This document shows positions 30,206-40,640 of a stretch of DNA of 64,000 nt, piece after piece. Where the stretch lies: NCBI GenBank assembly GCA_034521975.1, contig JAXHLR010000002.1:335001-399000 (forward strand). Reading direction: 5' to 3'. The first letter of the stretch is position 1. Each line of letters starts with the position of its first letter. Under the pieces are notes generated by a model. That model was not told the DNA's origin, searched no databases, and saw only the letters and a program-made list of their open reading frames with translations. The stretch is from Acidimicrobiales bacterium (lineage in GTDB: Bacteria > Actinomycetota > Acidimicrobiia > Acidimicrobiales > SKKL01). The translations under genes and the position numbers were made by a program.

Positions 30206-30241
30206 ATGCACGATCCCGTCACCGAAGCCCGATGCCGATGA
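30206..30241 (+). CDS. Leaderless 11-codon upstream ORF coupled to tyrA
   Basis: ATG-started frame encoding MHDPVTEARCR. TAGCAT at 30193-30198 is 7 bases before the ATG. The stop TGA (30239-30241) overlaps the ATG at 30238 as ATGA, so ribosomes ending here are delivered to tyrA. It contains no Tyr, Phe or Trp codons, so it is not a classic aromatic attenuator. The arrangement and length equal those of the korA upstream ORF. Confidence 0.55.
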   Translation: MHDPVTEARCR

Positions 30242-31317
30242 GCGACGCCGAGGACGCCACCCCGCGGCGGGCGGTGGTGGTCGGCACCGGCCTGATCGGC
30301 GGTTCGCTCGCGCTGGCCCTGGGTGAGCGCGGGTGGCTGGTCTCGGGCGTCGACCACGACCGGGCCCGACTCGATCGGGCGATCGAGCTGGGCGCCGTCA
30401 CCGACATCGGGTTCGATCCCGACGCCGAGGTGGTGTTCGTCGCAACACCGGTCGATCAGATCTCCTCGGCCGTGCAGGAGGCCCTGGCGGCGACCCGAGC
30501 GGTGGTCACCGACGTGGGTGGCGTGAAGGCCAGGGTGGTCGCCTCGATCGCCGATCCGCGGTTCGTTGGCGGACACCCCATGGCCGGGTCCGAGCAGGAG
30601 GGGATCGACGGGGCCAGCGCCGATCTCTTCGAGGGCGCGGTGTGGGTCCTCACGCCGGTCGCGGACACCGACCCCGCGGCCTTCACCCTGGTCCGCTCGA
30701 TCGTCACCTCGCTGGGAGCCGAGGTGGTCGAGGTGTCCCCGGAGCGCCACGACCAGCTGGTGGCCGTCGTGTCCCACGTGCCCCACCTGACCGCGGCGGC
30801 GCTGATGACGCTGGCCGACGCCCGGTCCGAGCAGCACCGCGGCCTGCTGCGACTCGCTGCCGGGGGCTTCCGCGACATGACCCGCATCGCGTCGGGCCAC
30901 CCCGGCATCTGGCCCGACATCTGCGCGGCCAACCAGGACGCCATCACCGAGGCGCTCGACGAGCTCATGGGCGCCCTCGGTGGTTTCAGGCAGATGGTGG
31001 CCGACGCCGAACGCCAACCGCTGCTGGGCGCCCTGACTCGGGCCCGAACCGCCCGTGACTCGCTGCCGAGCCGGTCGGTTCGCCCCGGCGAGCTGAGCGA
31101 GGTCCGGGTGCCGGTCACCGACCGCCCCGGCGAGCTGTCGGGCATCACCACCCTCGCCACCGATCTCGACGTCAACATCTACGACATCGAGATCGATCAC
31201 AGCGCCGAGGGGACCAAGGGGCTGCTGGTGCTGGTCGTCGATGCGCATCTCGCCGAGCGCCTGGTCGGCGGCCTGATGGCGCGTGACTACCGTCCGTCGT
31301 CGAGGCGACTGGAGTGA
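30238..31317 (+). CDS. tyrA: Prephenate dehydrogenase with C-terminal ACT domain
   Basis: 359 aa. Oxidatively decarboxylates prephenate towards tyrosine. The NAD-binding motif VVVGTGLIGGS is near 13-23, and GHPMAGSEQEG near 111 holds the catalytic region. A C-terminal ACT domain (about 282-345, VPVTDRPGELSGITTLA) probably senses amino acids. The ATG at 30238 is preferred to 30232 because of the overlap with the upstream ORF. Its stop overlaps aroA as GTGA. Confidence 0.92.
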   Translation: MSDAEDATPRRAVVVGTGLIGGSLALALGERGWLVSGVDHDRARLDRAIELGAVTDIGFDPDAEVVFVATPVDQISSAVQEALAATRAVVTDVGGVKARVVASIADPRFVGGHPMAGSEQEGIDGASADLFEGAVWVLTPVADTDPAAFTLVRSIVTSLGAEVVEVSPERHDQLVAVVSHVPHLTAAALMTLADARSEQHRGLLRLAAGGFRDMTRIASGHPGIWPDICAANQDAITEALDELMGALGGFRQMVADAERQPLLGALTRARTARDSLPSRSVRPGELSEVRVPVTDRPGELSGITTLATDLDVNIYDIEIDHSAEGTKGLLVLVVDAHLAERLVGGLMARDYRPSSRRLE

Positions 31318-32603
31318 CCGCACGGGCGATCGCTCCGATCGAGAGGCCACTCGACGCCGATGTCGCGGTGCCGGGTTCGAAGAGCCTGACCAACCGTGGG
31401 TTGGTGCTGGCCGCGCTCGCCGAGGGCACCAGCACCTTACGGGGCGCGCTGGTCGCCGACGACACCGAGGCCATGGCCGCCGCGATGCAGACCCTCGGCG
31501 CCCGGGTCGACCTCGACCCGGACATCTGCCACGTGACCGGGTTCGGTGGCCGGCCGCGTCCGGGCCCGATCACCATCGACGCCCGCCTGTCCGGCACCAC
31601 CTCGCGGTTCGTGCTCCCGGTGCTGATGTTGGGTGAAGGACCCTATGTGCTCGATGGCGACCCGCCGCTGCGCGAACGGCCCATGGGCCCGACGCTCGAC
31701 GCGATGCGTCGCCTGGGCGCCCAGGTCGACGACGAGGCTCGGCCGGGCCACCTCCCCGTGGTCATCTCGGGACCCCAGGCCCACGGCGGGCGTCTGGAGG
31801 TCGATGGATCCACCTCCAGTCAGTTCACGTCCGGGCTCCTCCTGGCCGGGGCGATGTTCCCCGACGGACTCACCGTCGAACTGACAGGAGAGGTGGTGTC
31901 ACGCCCCTACCTCGACATGACCGTGGAGGTCCTACAGACGTTCGGGGTCGATGCGACGAGCGATGGTGACCGCCGCTACGGGGTACGACCGGGTGGCCCG
32001 GGACCCACCGACTACCGGATCGAGCCCGACGCCAGTGCGGCGTCGTACTTCTTCGCCGCCGCGATGATCTGTGGTGGTCAGGTGCGGGTCGACGGCCTGG
32101 GGGGCGCGAGCCTCCAGGGCGACCTGGGCGTGGTCGAGGTGTTCGAGGCGATGGGTGCGGTGGTCGATCGTCGACGCGAGGCCACCGCGGTGACGGGTCC
32201 CACCGTGATCCACGGCGTCGACATCGATCTCGCCGACATGCCGGACATGGCCCAGACCGTCGCCGCGGTCGCGGTCTTCGCCGAGGGACCGACCCGTGTG
32301 CGCGGGGTGGGGTTGATCCGGGGCCACGAGACCGATCGCATCGCTGCGGTGGTCACCGAGATGAGGCGGTGCGGCATCGCCGCCGACGAGCACGACGACG
32401 GGTTCACGATCCATCCGGGTCGCCCGGTCCCCGCGGTGATCGAGACCTACCACGACCACCGCATGGCGATGAGCTTCGCGTTGCTCGGCCTCCGTTCCGA
32501 GGGCATCGCCATCGCCGATCCCGGATGTGTCGCCAAGACCGTTCCGGACTTCTTCGACCGACTCGACCGGCTCAGGATGCCCTCCGGTACGGCCGGCGGG
32601 TAG
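31314..32603 (+). CDS. aroA: 3-phosphoshikimate 1-carboxyvinyltransferase (EPSP synthase)
   Basis: 429 aa, the sixth shikimate-pathway step, joining shikimate 3-phosphate with PEP. VPGSKSLTNRGLVLAALAEG near residue 19, LSGTTSRFVLPVL, DGDPPLRERPMGP and HDHRMAMSFALLGL are the conserved blocks. All key Lys, Arg and His positions appear intact. GTG start coupled to tyrA, placing two aromatic amino-acid enzymes in one unit. Confidence 0.95.
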   Translation: MTARAIAPIERPLDADVAVPGSKSLTNRGLVLAALAEGTSTLRGALVADDTEAMAAAMQTLGARVDLDPDICHVTGFGGRPRPGPITIDARLSGTTSRFVLPVLMLGEGPYVLDGDPPLRERPMGPTLDAMRRLGAQVDDEARPGHLPVVISGPQAHGGRLEVDGSTSSQFTSGLLLAGAMFPDGLTVELTGEVVSRPYLDMTVEVLQTFGVDATSDGDRRYGVRPGGPGPTDYRIEPDASAASYFFAAAMICGGQVRVDGLGGASLQGDLGVVEVFEAMGAVVDRRREATAVTGPTVIHGVDIDLADMPDMAQTVAAVAVFAEGPTRVRGVGLIRGHETDRIAAVVTEMRRCGIAADEHDDGFTIHPGRPVPAVIETYHDHRMAMSFALLGLRSEGIAIADPGCVAKTVPDFFDRLDRLRMPSGTAGG

Positions 32604-32615
32604 GGTCCCGGCCCG

Positions 32616-33251
32616 ATGAGAGTGATCGCCATCGATGGCCCTGCGGGCTCGGGCAAGTCGACCATCGCCAAGCTGCTCGCGGCGAGACTCGGCCTCGAGT
32701 ACCTCGACACCGGTGCCATGTATCGCGCCGTTGCCTTCGCCGCGCTGCGCCGGGGCGTCGATCCGGCCGATGCCGAGGTGGTGTGCCGCATCGCGCGCGA
32801 CCTCGACCTCGTGGTGAACGAGGACGGCGTGCGGGTCGACGGTGTCGACGCCACCATCGAGATCCGTGGGCCGGAGGTCACCCGAGCGGTCAGCATCGTG
32901 GCCGCCAACCCCGACGTGAGGGCCGAGTTGGTGAGCCGCCAGCGCGAGTGGGCTCGGCGGCGCGGTGGCGGGGTGTTGGAGGGACGCGACATCGGCACGG
33001 TGGTGTTCCCCGATGCCGAGCTGAAGCTGTACCTCACGGCCTCGCCCGAGGTCCGGGCCGCCCGACGGTCCAAGGAGGTCACCGATCTCGACTACCACAC
33101 CGTCGCCGCCGACCTGGCCCGCCGCGACGCCCTCGATCAGGGACGAGGGAGCGATCCGTTGCGAACCGCCGACGACGCCACGATCGTCGACACCACCGAC
33201 CGCACCGTCGACGAGGTGCTCGATGTGATCGTGAGGATGCTCGATGGCTGA
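32616..33251 (+). CDS. cmk: Cytidylate kinase
   Basis: 211 aa P-loop kinase phosphorylating CMP and dCMP. IAIDGPAGSGKSTIAKLLA is at the N-terminus, YLDTGAMYRAVAF near 36 and EGRDIGTVVFPDAELKLYLT near 125. TAGGGT at 32602-32607 is 8 bases before the ATG, so it has its own leaderless promoter even though it follows aroA closely. Overlaps plsC by 8 bases. Confidence 0.95.
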   Translation: MRVIAIDGPAGSGKSTIAKLLAARLGLEYLDTGAMYRAVAFAALRRGVDPADAEVVCRIARDLDLVVNEDGVRVDGVDATIEIRGPEVTRAVSIVAANPDVRAELVSRQREWARRRGGGVLEGRDIGTVVFPDAELKLYLTASPEVRAARRSKEVTDLDYHTVAADLARRDALDQGRGSDPLRTADDATIVDTTDRTVDEVLDVIVRMLDG

Positions 33252-33947
33252 TCCCGAGACTCGGGCCGTGCCGCTCTCCAGGATCCAACGCCTGGTCTAT
33301 CTCGTCGTGCGGACGGTGACGGTGGCGGCGTTCAAGGTGTACTTCCGGGTGGAGACGGTGGGGGTTCGAAACCTTCCACCCTCGGGGGCCTACGTCGTCG
33401 CCCCCGCCCACCGGTCGAACCTCGACGCGTTGCTCGTCCAGGCGGTCACGCGTCGTCAGCTGCGGCTCATGGGCAAGGACTCGCTGTGGAAGGCCGGGCG
33501 GTTCTGGGCCTGGTTCATGACCGCGCTGGGCGGCTTTCCGGTGGCTCGGGGAACGGCGGACCGGTTGGCGCTGCGCACCGCCCAGCAACTGCTCGAGCAG
33601 GGCGAGCCGCTGGTGCTGTTTCCCGAGGGGACCCGCCAGAGCGGGCCCGAGATCCAGCCCCTGTTCGACGGCCCGGCCTTCCTGGCCTGTCGGACCGGTG
33701 TTCCGATCATCCCCGTCGGCATCGGTGGCAGCGAGGTCGCCATGGGAAAGGGCGCGAAGCTGCCGAAGCCCCGCAAGATCACATTGGTGTTCGGGGCGCC
33801 CCTTCTGCCACCCGAGCGCAGCGGCACCGGCCGGGCAACCCGCAGGGAGGTGCAGACGCTGACCGCGACGCTGCACGGACAGGTGCAGCAGGTGTTCGAT
33901 GCCGCGCAACGCCGGGTGGGCCAACCCGTCCCCTCGAACCACGAGGC

Positions 33948-33951
<4 letters not shown>
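33244..33951 (+). CDS. plsC: 1-acylglycerol-3-phosphate acyltransferase (PlsC family)
   Basis: 235 aa. An N-terminal hydrophobic segment (about 13-32) precedes the HX4D motif HRSNLD (near 56), GGFPVARG, and the FPEGTRQSG substrate motif (near 124). Acylates lysophosphatidate in phospholipid synthesis; other acyl acceptors are possible. Follows cmk as in several actinobacteria. Its stop codon lies inside the -35 box of the leuA leader promoter. Confidence 0.9.
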
Positions 33952-35861
<1,910 letters not shown>

Positions 35862-35876
35862 CGCGCCGGCCGGGTC

Positions 35877-37037
35877 TCAGGGAGATGTCTCGCCGGGCTG
35901 GATGGCGCGTTCGCTGTCGCGCTCGAACACGTAGCCGACCACCCGAACCACGCTGGCCAGGACCGGGACGGCCAGGAAGGCGCCCAGGATTCCCAGCGTG
36001 ACCGCGCCGGCGGTGAGCGCGGCGAGCACCGCGAGGGGATGCAGCTTGGTCGCCCGACCGACGATCAACGGCTCGAGCAGGTTCCCCTCGGCCTGCTGCA
36101 CGGCCACGTTGAGCACCAGCACCGCCAGGGCCAGGCCGACACCTCCGTCGGCCAGCGCGATCAGCACTGCCACACCCCCGGCGGTGAAGGCGCCAACGAT
36201 GGGGAACAGGCCGCCGATGAAGACCAGGATGGCGAGGGGCATGGCGAGCGGGACGTCGAGCAGGACGAGTCCGATGCCGATGAACACCGCGTCGGCGGCG
36301 GCGACGACGATCTGTCCACGGAAGTAGCCGCCCAGCGTCGCCCACACCCGGCGTCCGACCTCGGACATGTCGCCACGGAGGCGCGCCGGAGTGATGTCGA
36401 GCGCGAACTGGGCCAACCGGTGGCCGTCCTTGAGATAGAAGAACAGCGCGATGAGCGCGAGGAGGATGCCGCTCAGCGCCTCGATCGTCATCGACGCCAC
36501 CTGCTGGGCCGACCCGCTGACGTCGAGCCCCATGGCCCATTCCTCGACCGACTCCAGCAGCTCGTCGACCTCGGGGATGGTGACCTCGAAGCGGGTCTCG
36601 AGCCAGTCGGTGATGTCGGCGTAGGCGTCCTCGAGCGTTGCCGTGAGGTCGGTGAGCTCGTTGGCGATCAGCCACCCGATGGCCACCAGCAGGGCGATGA
36701 GCCCGAACAGGAACGTGAGCACCAGCACCGCTGCCACCAGCGCTGGGGGAACGCCACGGGCCTTTCCCCACTCGGACAGGGGTGACAGGAGCGCAGCCGG
36801 CAGCAGGGCGATCACCAGCGGGACGACCACCAGGCTGAAGATGTCGACGAACTTGAGGAGGGCGAGGAGCAGGATCAGCAGTCCGATGACGCTCCAGGCG
36901 AAGACGCCTGCCCTGGTCAGGCGGTGGTCGGCCAGCGCGACGGTGGGGGCTGCCTCCGTCAGGGGCGAATCGTCGGACGGGTCCGGGGTGGAGGCTCCTT
37001 CGTCGGGCTCGTCGGGATCAGGCTCGGCGTCGGTCAT
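35877..37037 (-). CDS. AI-2E family transporter (TqsA/PerM-like membrane protein)
   Basis: 386 aa. An acidic, Pro-rich cytoplasmic N-terminus (about 1-40) is followed by about eight hydrophobic helices with a soluble stretch around 130-195. LIALFFYLKDG and GRRVWATLGGYFRGQ then FIGGLFPIVGAFTAGG are typical of the family, which includes autoinducer-2 exporters and ion antiporters. The substrate cannot be told. It converges with leuA. Confidence 0.85.
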   Translation of the reverse strand: MTDAEPDPDEPDEGASTPDPSDDSPLTEAAPTVALADHRLTRAGVFAWSVIGLLILLLALLKFVDIFSLVVVPLVIALLPAALLSPLSEWGKARGVPPALVAAVLVLTFLFGLIALLVAIGWLIANELTDLTATLEDAYADITDWLETRFEVTIPEVDELLESVEEWAMGLDVSGSAQQVASMTIEALSGILLALIALFFYLKDGHRLAQFALDITPARLRGDMSEVGRRVWATLGGYFRGQIVVAAADAVFIGIGLVLLDVPLAMPLAILVFIGGLFPIVGAFTAGGVAVLIALADGGVGLALAVLVLNVAVQQAEGNLLEPLIVGRATKLHPLAVLAALTAGAVTLGILGAFLAVPVLASVVRVVGYVFERDSERAIQPGETSP

Positions 37038-37078
37038 GGCGCCAACCGCCTACCGCTCGCGGGCGACCCCAACCGGGA

Positions 37079-37654
37079 TCAGTCCTCGGCGCGGGCGATG
37101 TCGCGGTGAGCCACCCGCGCGGTGAGACGCCGAACGAGCGGTTCGAAGTGCTCGAGCGGCAACGTGTCGTAGTCGGGGTCGAAGGAGGTCTGGTCCCACT
37201 CGTCGGCGAAGCGCTCGGTGAGCGCGAACCACGGCTCGTCGCGGTACTGGTCGCGAAGCGTGGGATCGCCGCCGAAGTGGTGGTAGTAGTGGCGCCCCTG
37301 GAAGTCCTGGTGGGTCCGGATCATGTGGTAGACGTCGTCGCGCACGTAGGGTCGGATGATCTCGGCCGCGATGGCGGGGTGGTTGGGCACGCTGATGGCC
37401 TTGCCGATGTCGTGGCACAGCGAGGCGAACACCACCTCGTCGTCGGCACCGGCCCGCTCGGCTCGGGTCGCGGTCTGCAGACAGTGGGTGAGCTGGTCGG
37501 TGGCGAACCCGTCGACCACCGTGTCGAGTGAACCGAGCAGGCCGAGGATGGCCTCGGCGACCCGTCCCTGGTTGCGGTTGGTCTCGGCTCCGATGTGCGC
37601 CCACTGCTCGGCGGTGGACTCATCCATCCGGGTGAAGGTGGAAGTCATGGGCAC
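37079..37654 (-). CDS. HD-domain protein, possibly a PhnZ-like diiron oxygenase
   Basis: About 191 aa. CHDIGKAISVPNHPAIAAEI, then RTHQDFQGRHYYHHFGGD supply an HD pair and several further His residues. The order His...His-Asp...NHxxI...H resembles the HD subgroup containing PhnZ and myo-inositol-oxygenase-like diiron enzymes more than phosphohydrolases. This is an inference from motif spacing. The ATG at 37648 may be the true start, since CACACT lies 7 bases before it. Direct repeats lie just upstream. Confidence 0.65.
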   Translation of the reverse strand: MPMTSTFTRMDESTAEQWAHIGAETNRNQGRVAEAILGLLGSLDTVVDGFATDQLTHCLQTATRAERAGADDEVVFASLCHDIGKAISVPNHPAIAAEIIRPYVRDDVYHMIRTHQDFQGRHYYHHFGGDPTLRDQYRDEPWFALTERFADEWDQTSFDPDYDTLPLEHFEPLVRRLTARVAHRDIARAED

Positions 37655-37670
37655 CAGTGTGGCTCAGATG

Positions 37671-37706
37671 GTGCTGTGTTGTCGGGTGGGTGCTGTGTTG
37701 TCGGGT
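37671..37706. repeat. Tandem 18-bp direct repeat upstream of the HD gene
   Basis: Two copies of a GTGCTGTGTTGTCGGGT block (minus strand ACCCGACAACACAGCACC) occur at 37671-37687 and 37690-37706, 19 bases apart start to start. They lie just upstream of the putative promoter of the minus-strand HD gene, where an activator or repressor might bind. Confidence 0.6.
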
Positions 37707-37714
37707 AGCAGAGC

Positions 37715-38119
37715 TCATCCCCTGAGCATGACCCCGAGGACCACGGCGCCGATCGCTGCGAGGAGCCCGACCGCCCCACCGGCGGCCAGCGCGAGACGGG
37801 AGCGTCCGAAGGCGTGCACGGCTGCTCCCGCAGCGGAGAGGCCGACGACGAGCAGCTTGACGCCGAGGGTGATGTGATACTCGGAGGGGCGATCAGCCAT
37901 TCCCGCCTCGAACACCGACCAGATGCCGGTCACCAGGAGCACACCCAGGGCCGACCAGGCGATGACGTTGAACCGCCGGGCGACGATCCTCGGGGCATCG
38001 GGCCCGAAGGAACGCACCACGGGAACAAGTCCCGCCAGGGTGAGCTGGCCTCCGACCCACACCGTCGCCGCGAGGATGTGCAGGGTCATGCGCAGGGTGT
38101 GGAGGTCGGCACGGAGCAT
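37715..38119 (-). CDS. Small integral membrane protein (CopD-like)
   Basis: 134 aa with four hydrophobic helices. HTLRMTLHILAATVWVGGQLTLAGLVP near the N-terminus resembles CopD/DUF2269-type proteins, which place His residues within the membrane, here His7, His14 and a later His. A role in copper or heme-like redox chemistry is possible but unproven. CACACT 7 bases before the ATG suggests a leaderless start 18 bases after ispH. Confidence 0.65.
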   Translation of the reverse strand: MLRADLHTLRMTLHILAATVWVGGQLTLAGLVPVVRSFGPDAPRIVARRFNVIAWSALGVLLVTGIWSVFEAGMADRPSEYHITLGVKLLVVGLSAAGAAVHAFGRSRLALAAGGAVGLLAAIGAVVLGVMLRG

Positions 38120-38137
38120 GGCGGCCAGTGTGGGGGG

Positions 38138-39169
38138 TCAGAGCGCGGCCAGCACCTCGCTGGCGCTGATGGCGCGGTCGTTCACGCCCGGGCGAGCCCC
38201 GCCCAACGGGCCGCCGAGCGAGAGCGTGGCCATGACATCGACCGCGCCGAGGAGCTCCCGCAATGAACGCGGGGGTGGGAAGTACTCCTCCTCGTCGGTG
38301 ATGCGGACCTCCTCGACGCCCCGACGCGGCGCGAGGCGATCGATCACGGCATCGACGAGTTCCTCGGGCGCCGAGGCCCCGGCGGTGACACCGATGGTGC
38401 CGGCGAGGTCGTCGGGCAGCTCCGCGGCATCGTTGATCCGGTAGACCCGGGGACATCCCTGTTCCGAGGCCAGCTTCTCCAGGGCGCGGGTGTTCGACGA
38501 GTTGGCCGAGCCGATGACCACGACGGCGTCGCAGTCCGACGCGATCTGCATCAGGGCCGACTGCCGGTTGGTGGTGGCGAAGCAGAGGTCGGAGCGTCCC
38601 GGCAGCCACACATCGGGGAACCTCGAGCGGGTGGCGTCCATCACCCCCGCCCAGTCGCGGTGGCTGAGGGTGGTCTGGGCCAGCAAGGCGACGGGTTGCT
38701 CGAACGCGGGCAGGTCCCCGACCTCGTCGACGGTCTCGACACGATGGATCGAGTCGGGCGCGACCGCCATGGTGCCAACGGCCTCCTCGTGGCCTTCGTG
38801 GCCGACGTAGACGATCTGGTACCCCTTGCCCGAGCGGACCTTCACCTCGTGGTGGACCTTGGTCACCAGCGGGCACACGGCGTCGACGACGTAGCCGCCG
38901 CTGGCGATGGCGGCGTCGACCACCTCGGGGGCGGATCCGTGGGCCGAGAGCATGACGGGCCGGCCTGCGGGCACCTGGGCGATGTCGTCGACGAAGATCA
39001 CGCCCAGGTCTTCGAAGCGTTGCACGACCCGCTGGTTGTGCACGATCTCGTGGTAGCAGTACACCGGCGGGTCGAAGGCCCGGACCATCCAGGCCAGCGC
39101 CTTGATGGCCATCTCGACCCCGGCGCAGAAGCCACGGGGAGCGGCGAGCAGCACACGATCGACGTCCAC
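38138..39169 (-). CDS. ispH: 4-hydroxy-3-methylbut-2-enyl diphosphate reductase
   Basis: 343 aa 4Fe-4S enzyme, the last step of the MEP isoprenoid pathway, giving IPP and DMAPP. The three cluster cysteines lie in PRGFCAGVEMAI (near 14), DAVCPLVTKVH and DLCFATTNRQ. YEIVHN-like HEIVHNQRVV and SAHGSAPEV are also conserved. It starts with GTG 7 bases after TACCCT and diverges from the DUF512 gene. Confidence 0.95.
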   Translation of the reverse strand: MDVDRVLLAAPRGFCAGVEMAIKALAWMVRAFDPPVYCYHEIVHNQRVVQRFEDLGVIFVDDIAQVPAGRPVMLSAHGSAPEVVDAAIASGGYVVDAVCPLVTKVHHEVKVRSGKGYQIVYVGHEGHEEAVGTMAVAPDSIHRVETVDEVGDLPAFEQPVALLAQTTLSHRDWAGVMDATRSRFPDVWLPGRSDLCFATTNRQSALMQIASDCDAVVVIGSANSSNTRALEKLASEQGCPRVYRINDAAELPDDLAGTIGVTAGASAPEELVDAVIDRLAPRRGVEEVRITDEEEYFPPPRSLRELLGAVDVMATLSLGGPLGGARPGVNDRAISASEVLAAL

Positions 39170-39215
39170 GACCCCGAGGGTACCGATCGGCGGCGTCGGG
39201 CCCTATCCTTGCTGG

Positions 39216-40640
39216 GTGTCCCGCCCTCGCATCGTCGCGCTCGCCCCGTCCTCCCCGGCTGCTGCTGCGGGTCTGGCCGTCGGCGACGAGATCGCCGCCA
39301 TCGACGGTGAGGTGCCCCGAGACGTCATCGCCTACCGGCTGTTGGTCGATCGACCCGATCCGGTGCTCGAGATCGACCGCGGCGGACTCATCATCGAGGT
39401 GACCGTCGCCAAGCCCGACGGAGCGGCCCTGGGGGCCGAGGTGCACTCGGCACTGTTCGACCAGGTGCGCACCTGCGACAACCACTGCGAGTTCTGCTTC
39501 ATCTACCAGCTGCCACCGGGAATGAGGAAGAGCCTGTACCTGAAGGACGACGACTACCGGCTGTCGTTCCTGTACGGCAACTTCACCACGCTCACCCGTT
39601 TCACCGAGATCGACCTCGAGCGGGTGGTCACCGAGGGACTCTCGCCGTTGCACGTGAGCATTCACGCCACCGACCCCGCCGTTCGGGTCGACATGCTGCG
39701 CAACCGGCGTGGGGCCACCAGCCTCCGATGGCTTCGCGCCCTGCTCGATCACGGGATCGAGGTGCACGGCCAGGTGGTGGTCTGTCCAGGGATCAACGAC
39801 GGCGTCGTGCTCGACGACACACTGGCCGGGGTGCTCGACCAGTACCCGGAGCTGGCCAGCCTGTGCGTGGTGCCACTCGGGGTCAGTCGCCACTCGAACG
39901 AGGCCCGCATGCGCCCCCACACCCGGACCGAGGCCGCGACCGTGGTCGACACCGTCGAGGACTGGCAGGAGATCTACCACACGGTGCTGGGGCACCGCCT
40001 GGTCTTCGCCGCCGACGAGTACTACCTCCTCGCCGATCGGCCGTTCCCGGAGCCCGACACCTACGAAGGGTTCCCCATGCACGAGGACGGCATCGGCATG
40101 GCCCGCACCTTCGAGCTGGAGTTCACCGGGCGTGTCGCCGAACCCACGGGTCCCCAGAGCGGCTTCTTCGCCTGGGTCGACGGTGCTCCCGCCGAGGGCT
40201 ATCGGGCTCCTCGCACCACCGAGGCGCCCGTGCCATGTGGCTCGAGCTCCGAGACGGGGTTGCGCATCGGGCCCCGTCGGGGGGCGCCGGTGGCACTGCT
40301 CACCGGACCGCTCGGCGCACGTGTCCTCGAACCGCTCGTGGCCGGCGCCGGCCGCCACGATGTCCGGGTGGTCGAGGTCGCCAACCGGTACTTCGGCGGC
40401 AACATCGGGGTCACCGGGCTGATGGTGGGGGAGGACCTGGCGCGCACGCTGGCCGATCAGCCCTCCGGACACCGGTACCTGTTGCCCGACGTCTGCCTCT
40501 CCCAGGGGCGGTTCCTCGATGGCCTGACCCCGGCCGATCTCCCGAGGCCGGTCGAGATCATCGCCACCGACGGCATCGCGCTGCGCGACGCCCTCGACCT
40601 GGGCGATCGGTCCCGGTCGCTGTCGGGAGCGAACCGGTGA
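39216..40640 (+). CDS. DUF512 radical-SAM-like iron-sulfur protein
   Basis: 474 aa. An N-terminal PDZ-like segment (about 1-65, ALAPSSPAAAAGLAVGDEI) precedes a core with CDNHCEFCF near residue 90, a C-x3-C-x2-C cluster site as in radical SAM enzymes. The C-terminal DUF512 part has FGGNIGVTGLMVGEDL. The family commonly sits beside der, as here, and is uncharacterised. GTG start 6 bases after TATCCT (39204-39209), leaderless. GTGA overlap with der. Confidence 0.88.
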   Translation: MSRPRIVALAPSSPAAAAGLAVGDEIAAIDGEVPRDVIAYRLLVDRPDPVLEIDRGGLIIEVTVAKPDGAALGAEVHSALFDQVRTCDNHCEFCFIYQLPPGMRKSLYLKDDDYRLSFLYGNFTTLTRFTEIDLERVVTEGLSPLHVSIHATDPAVRVDMLRNRRGATSLRWLRALLDHGIEVHGQVVVCPGINDGVVLDDTLAGVLDQYPELASLCVVPLGVSRHSNEARMRPHTRTEAATVVDTVEDWQEIYHTVLGHRLVFAADEYYLLADRPFPEPDTYEGFPMHEDGIGMARTFELEFTGRVAEPTGPQSGFFAWVDGAPAEGYRAPRTTEAPVPCGSSSETGLRIGPRRGAPVALLTGPLGARVLEPLVAGAGRHDVRVVEVANRYFGGNIGVTGLMVGEDLARTLADQPSGHRYLLPDVCLSQGRFLDGLTPADLPRPVEIIATDGIALRDALDLGDRSRSLSGANR

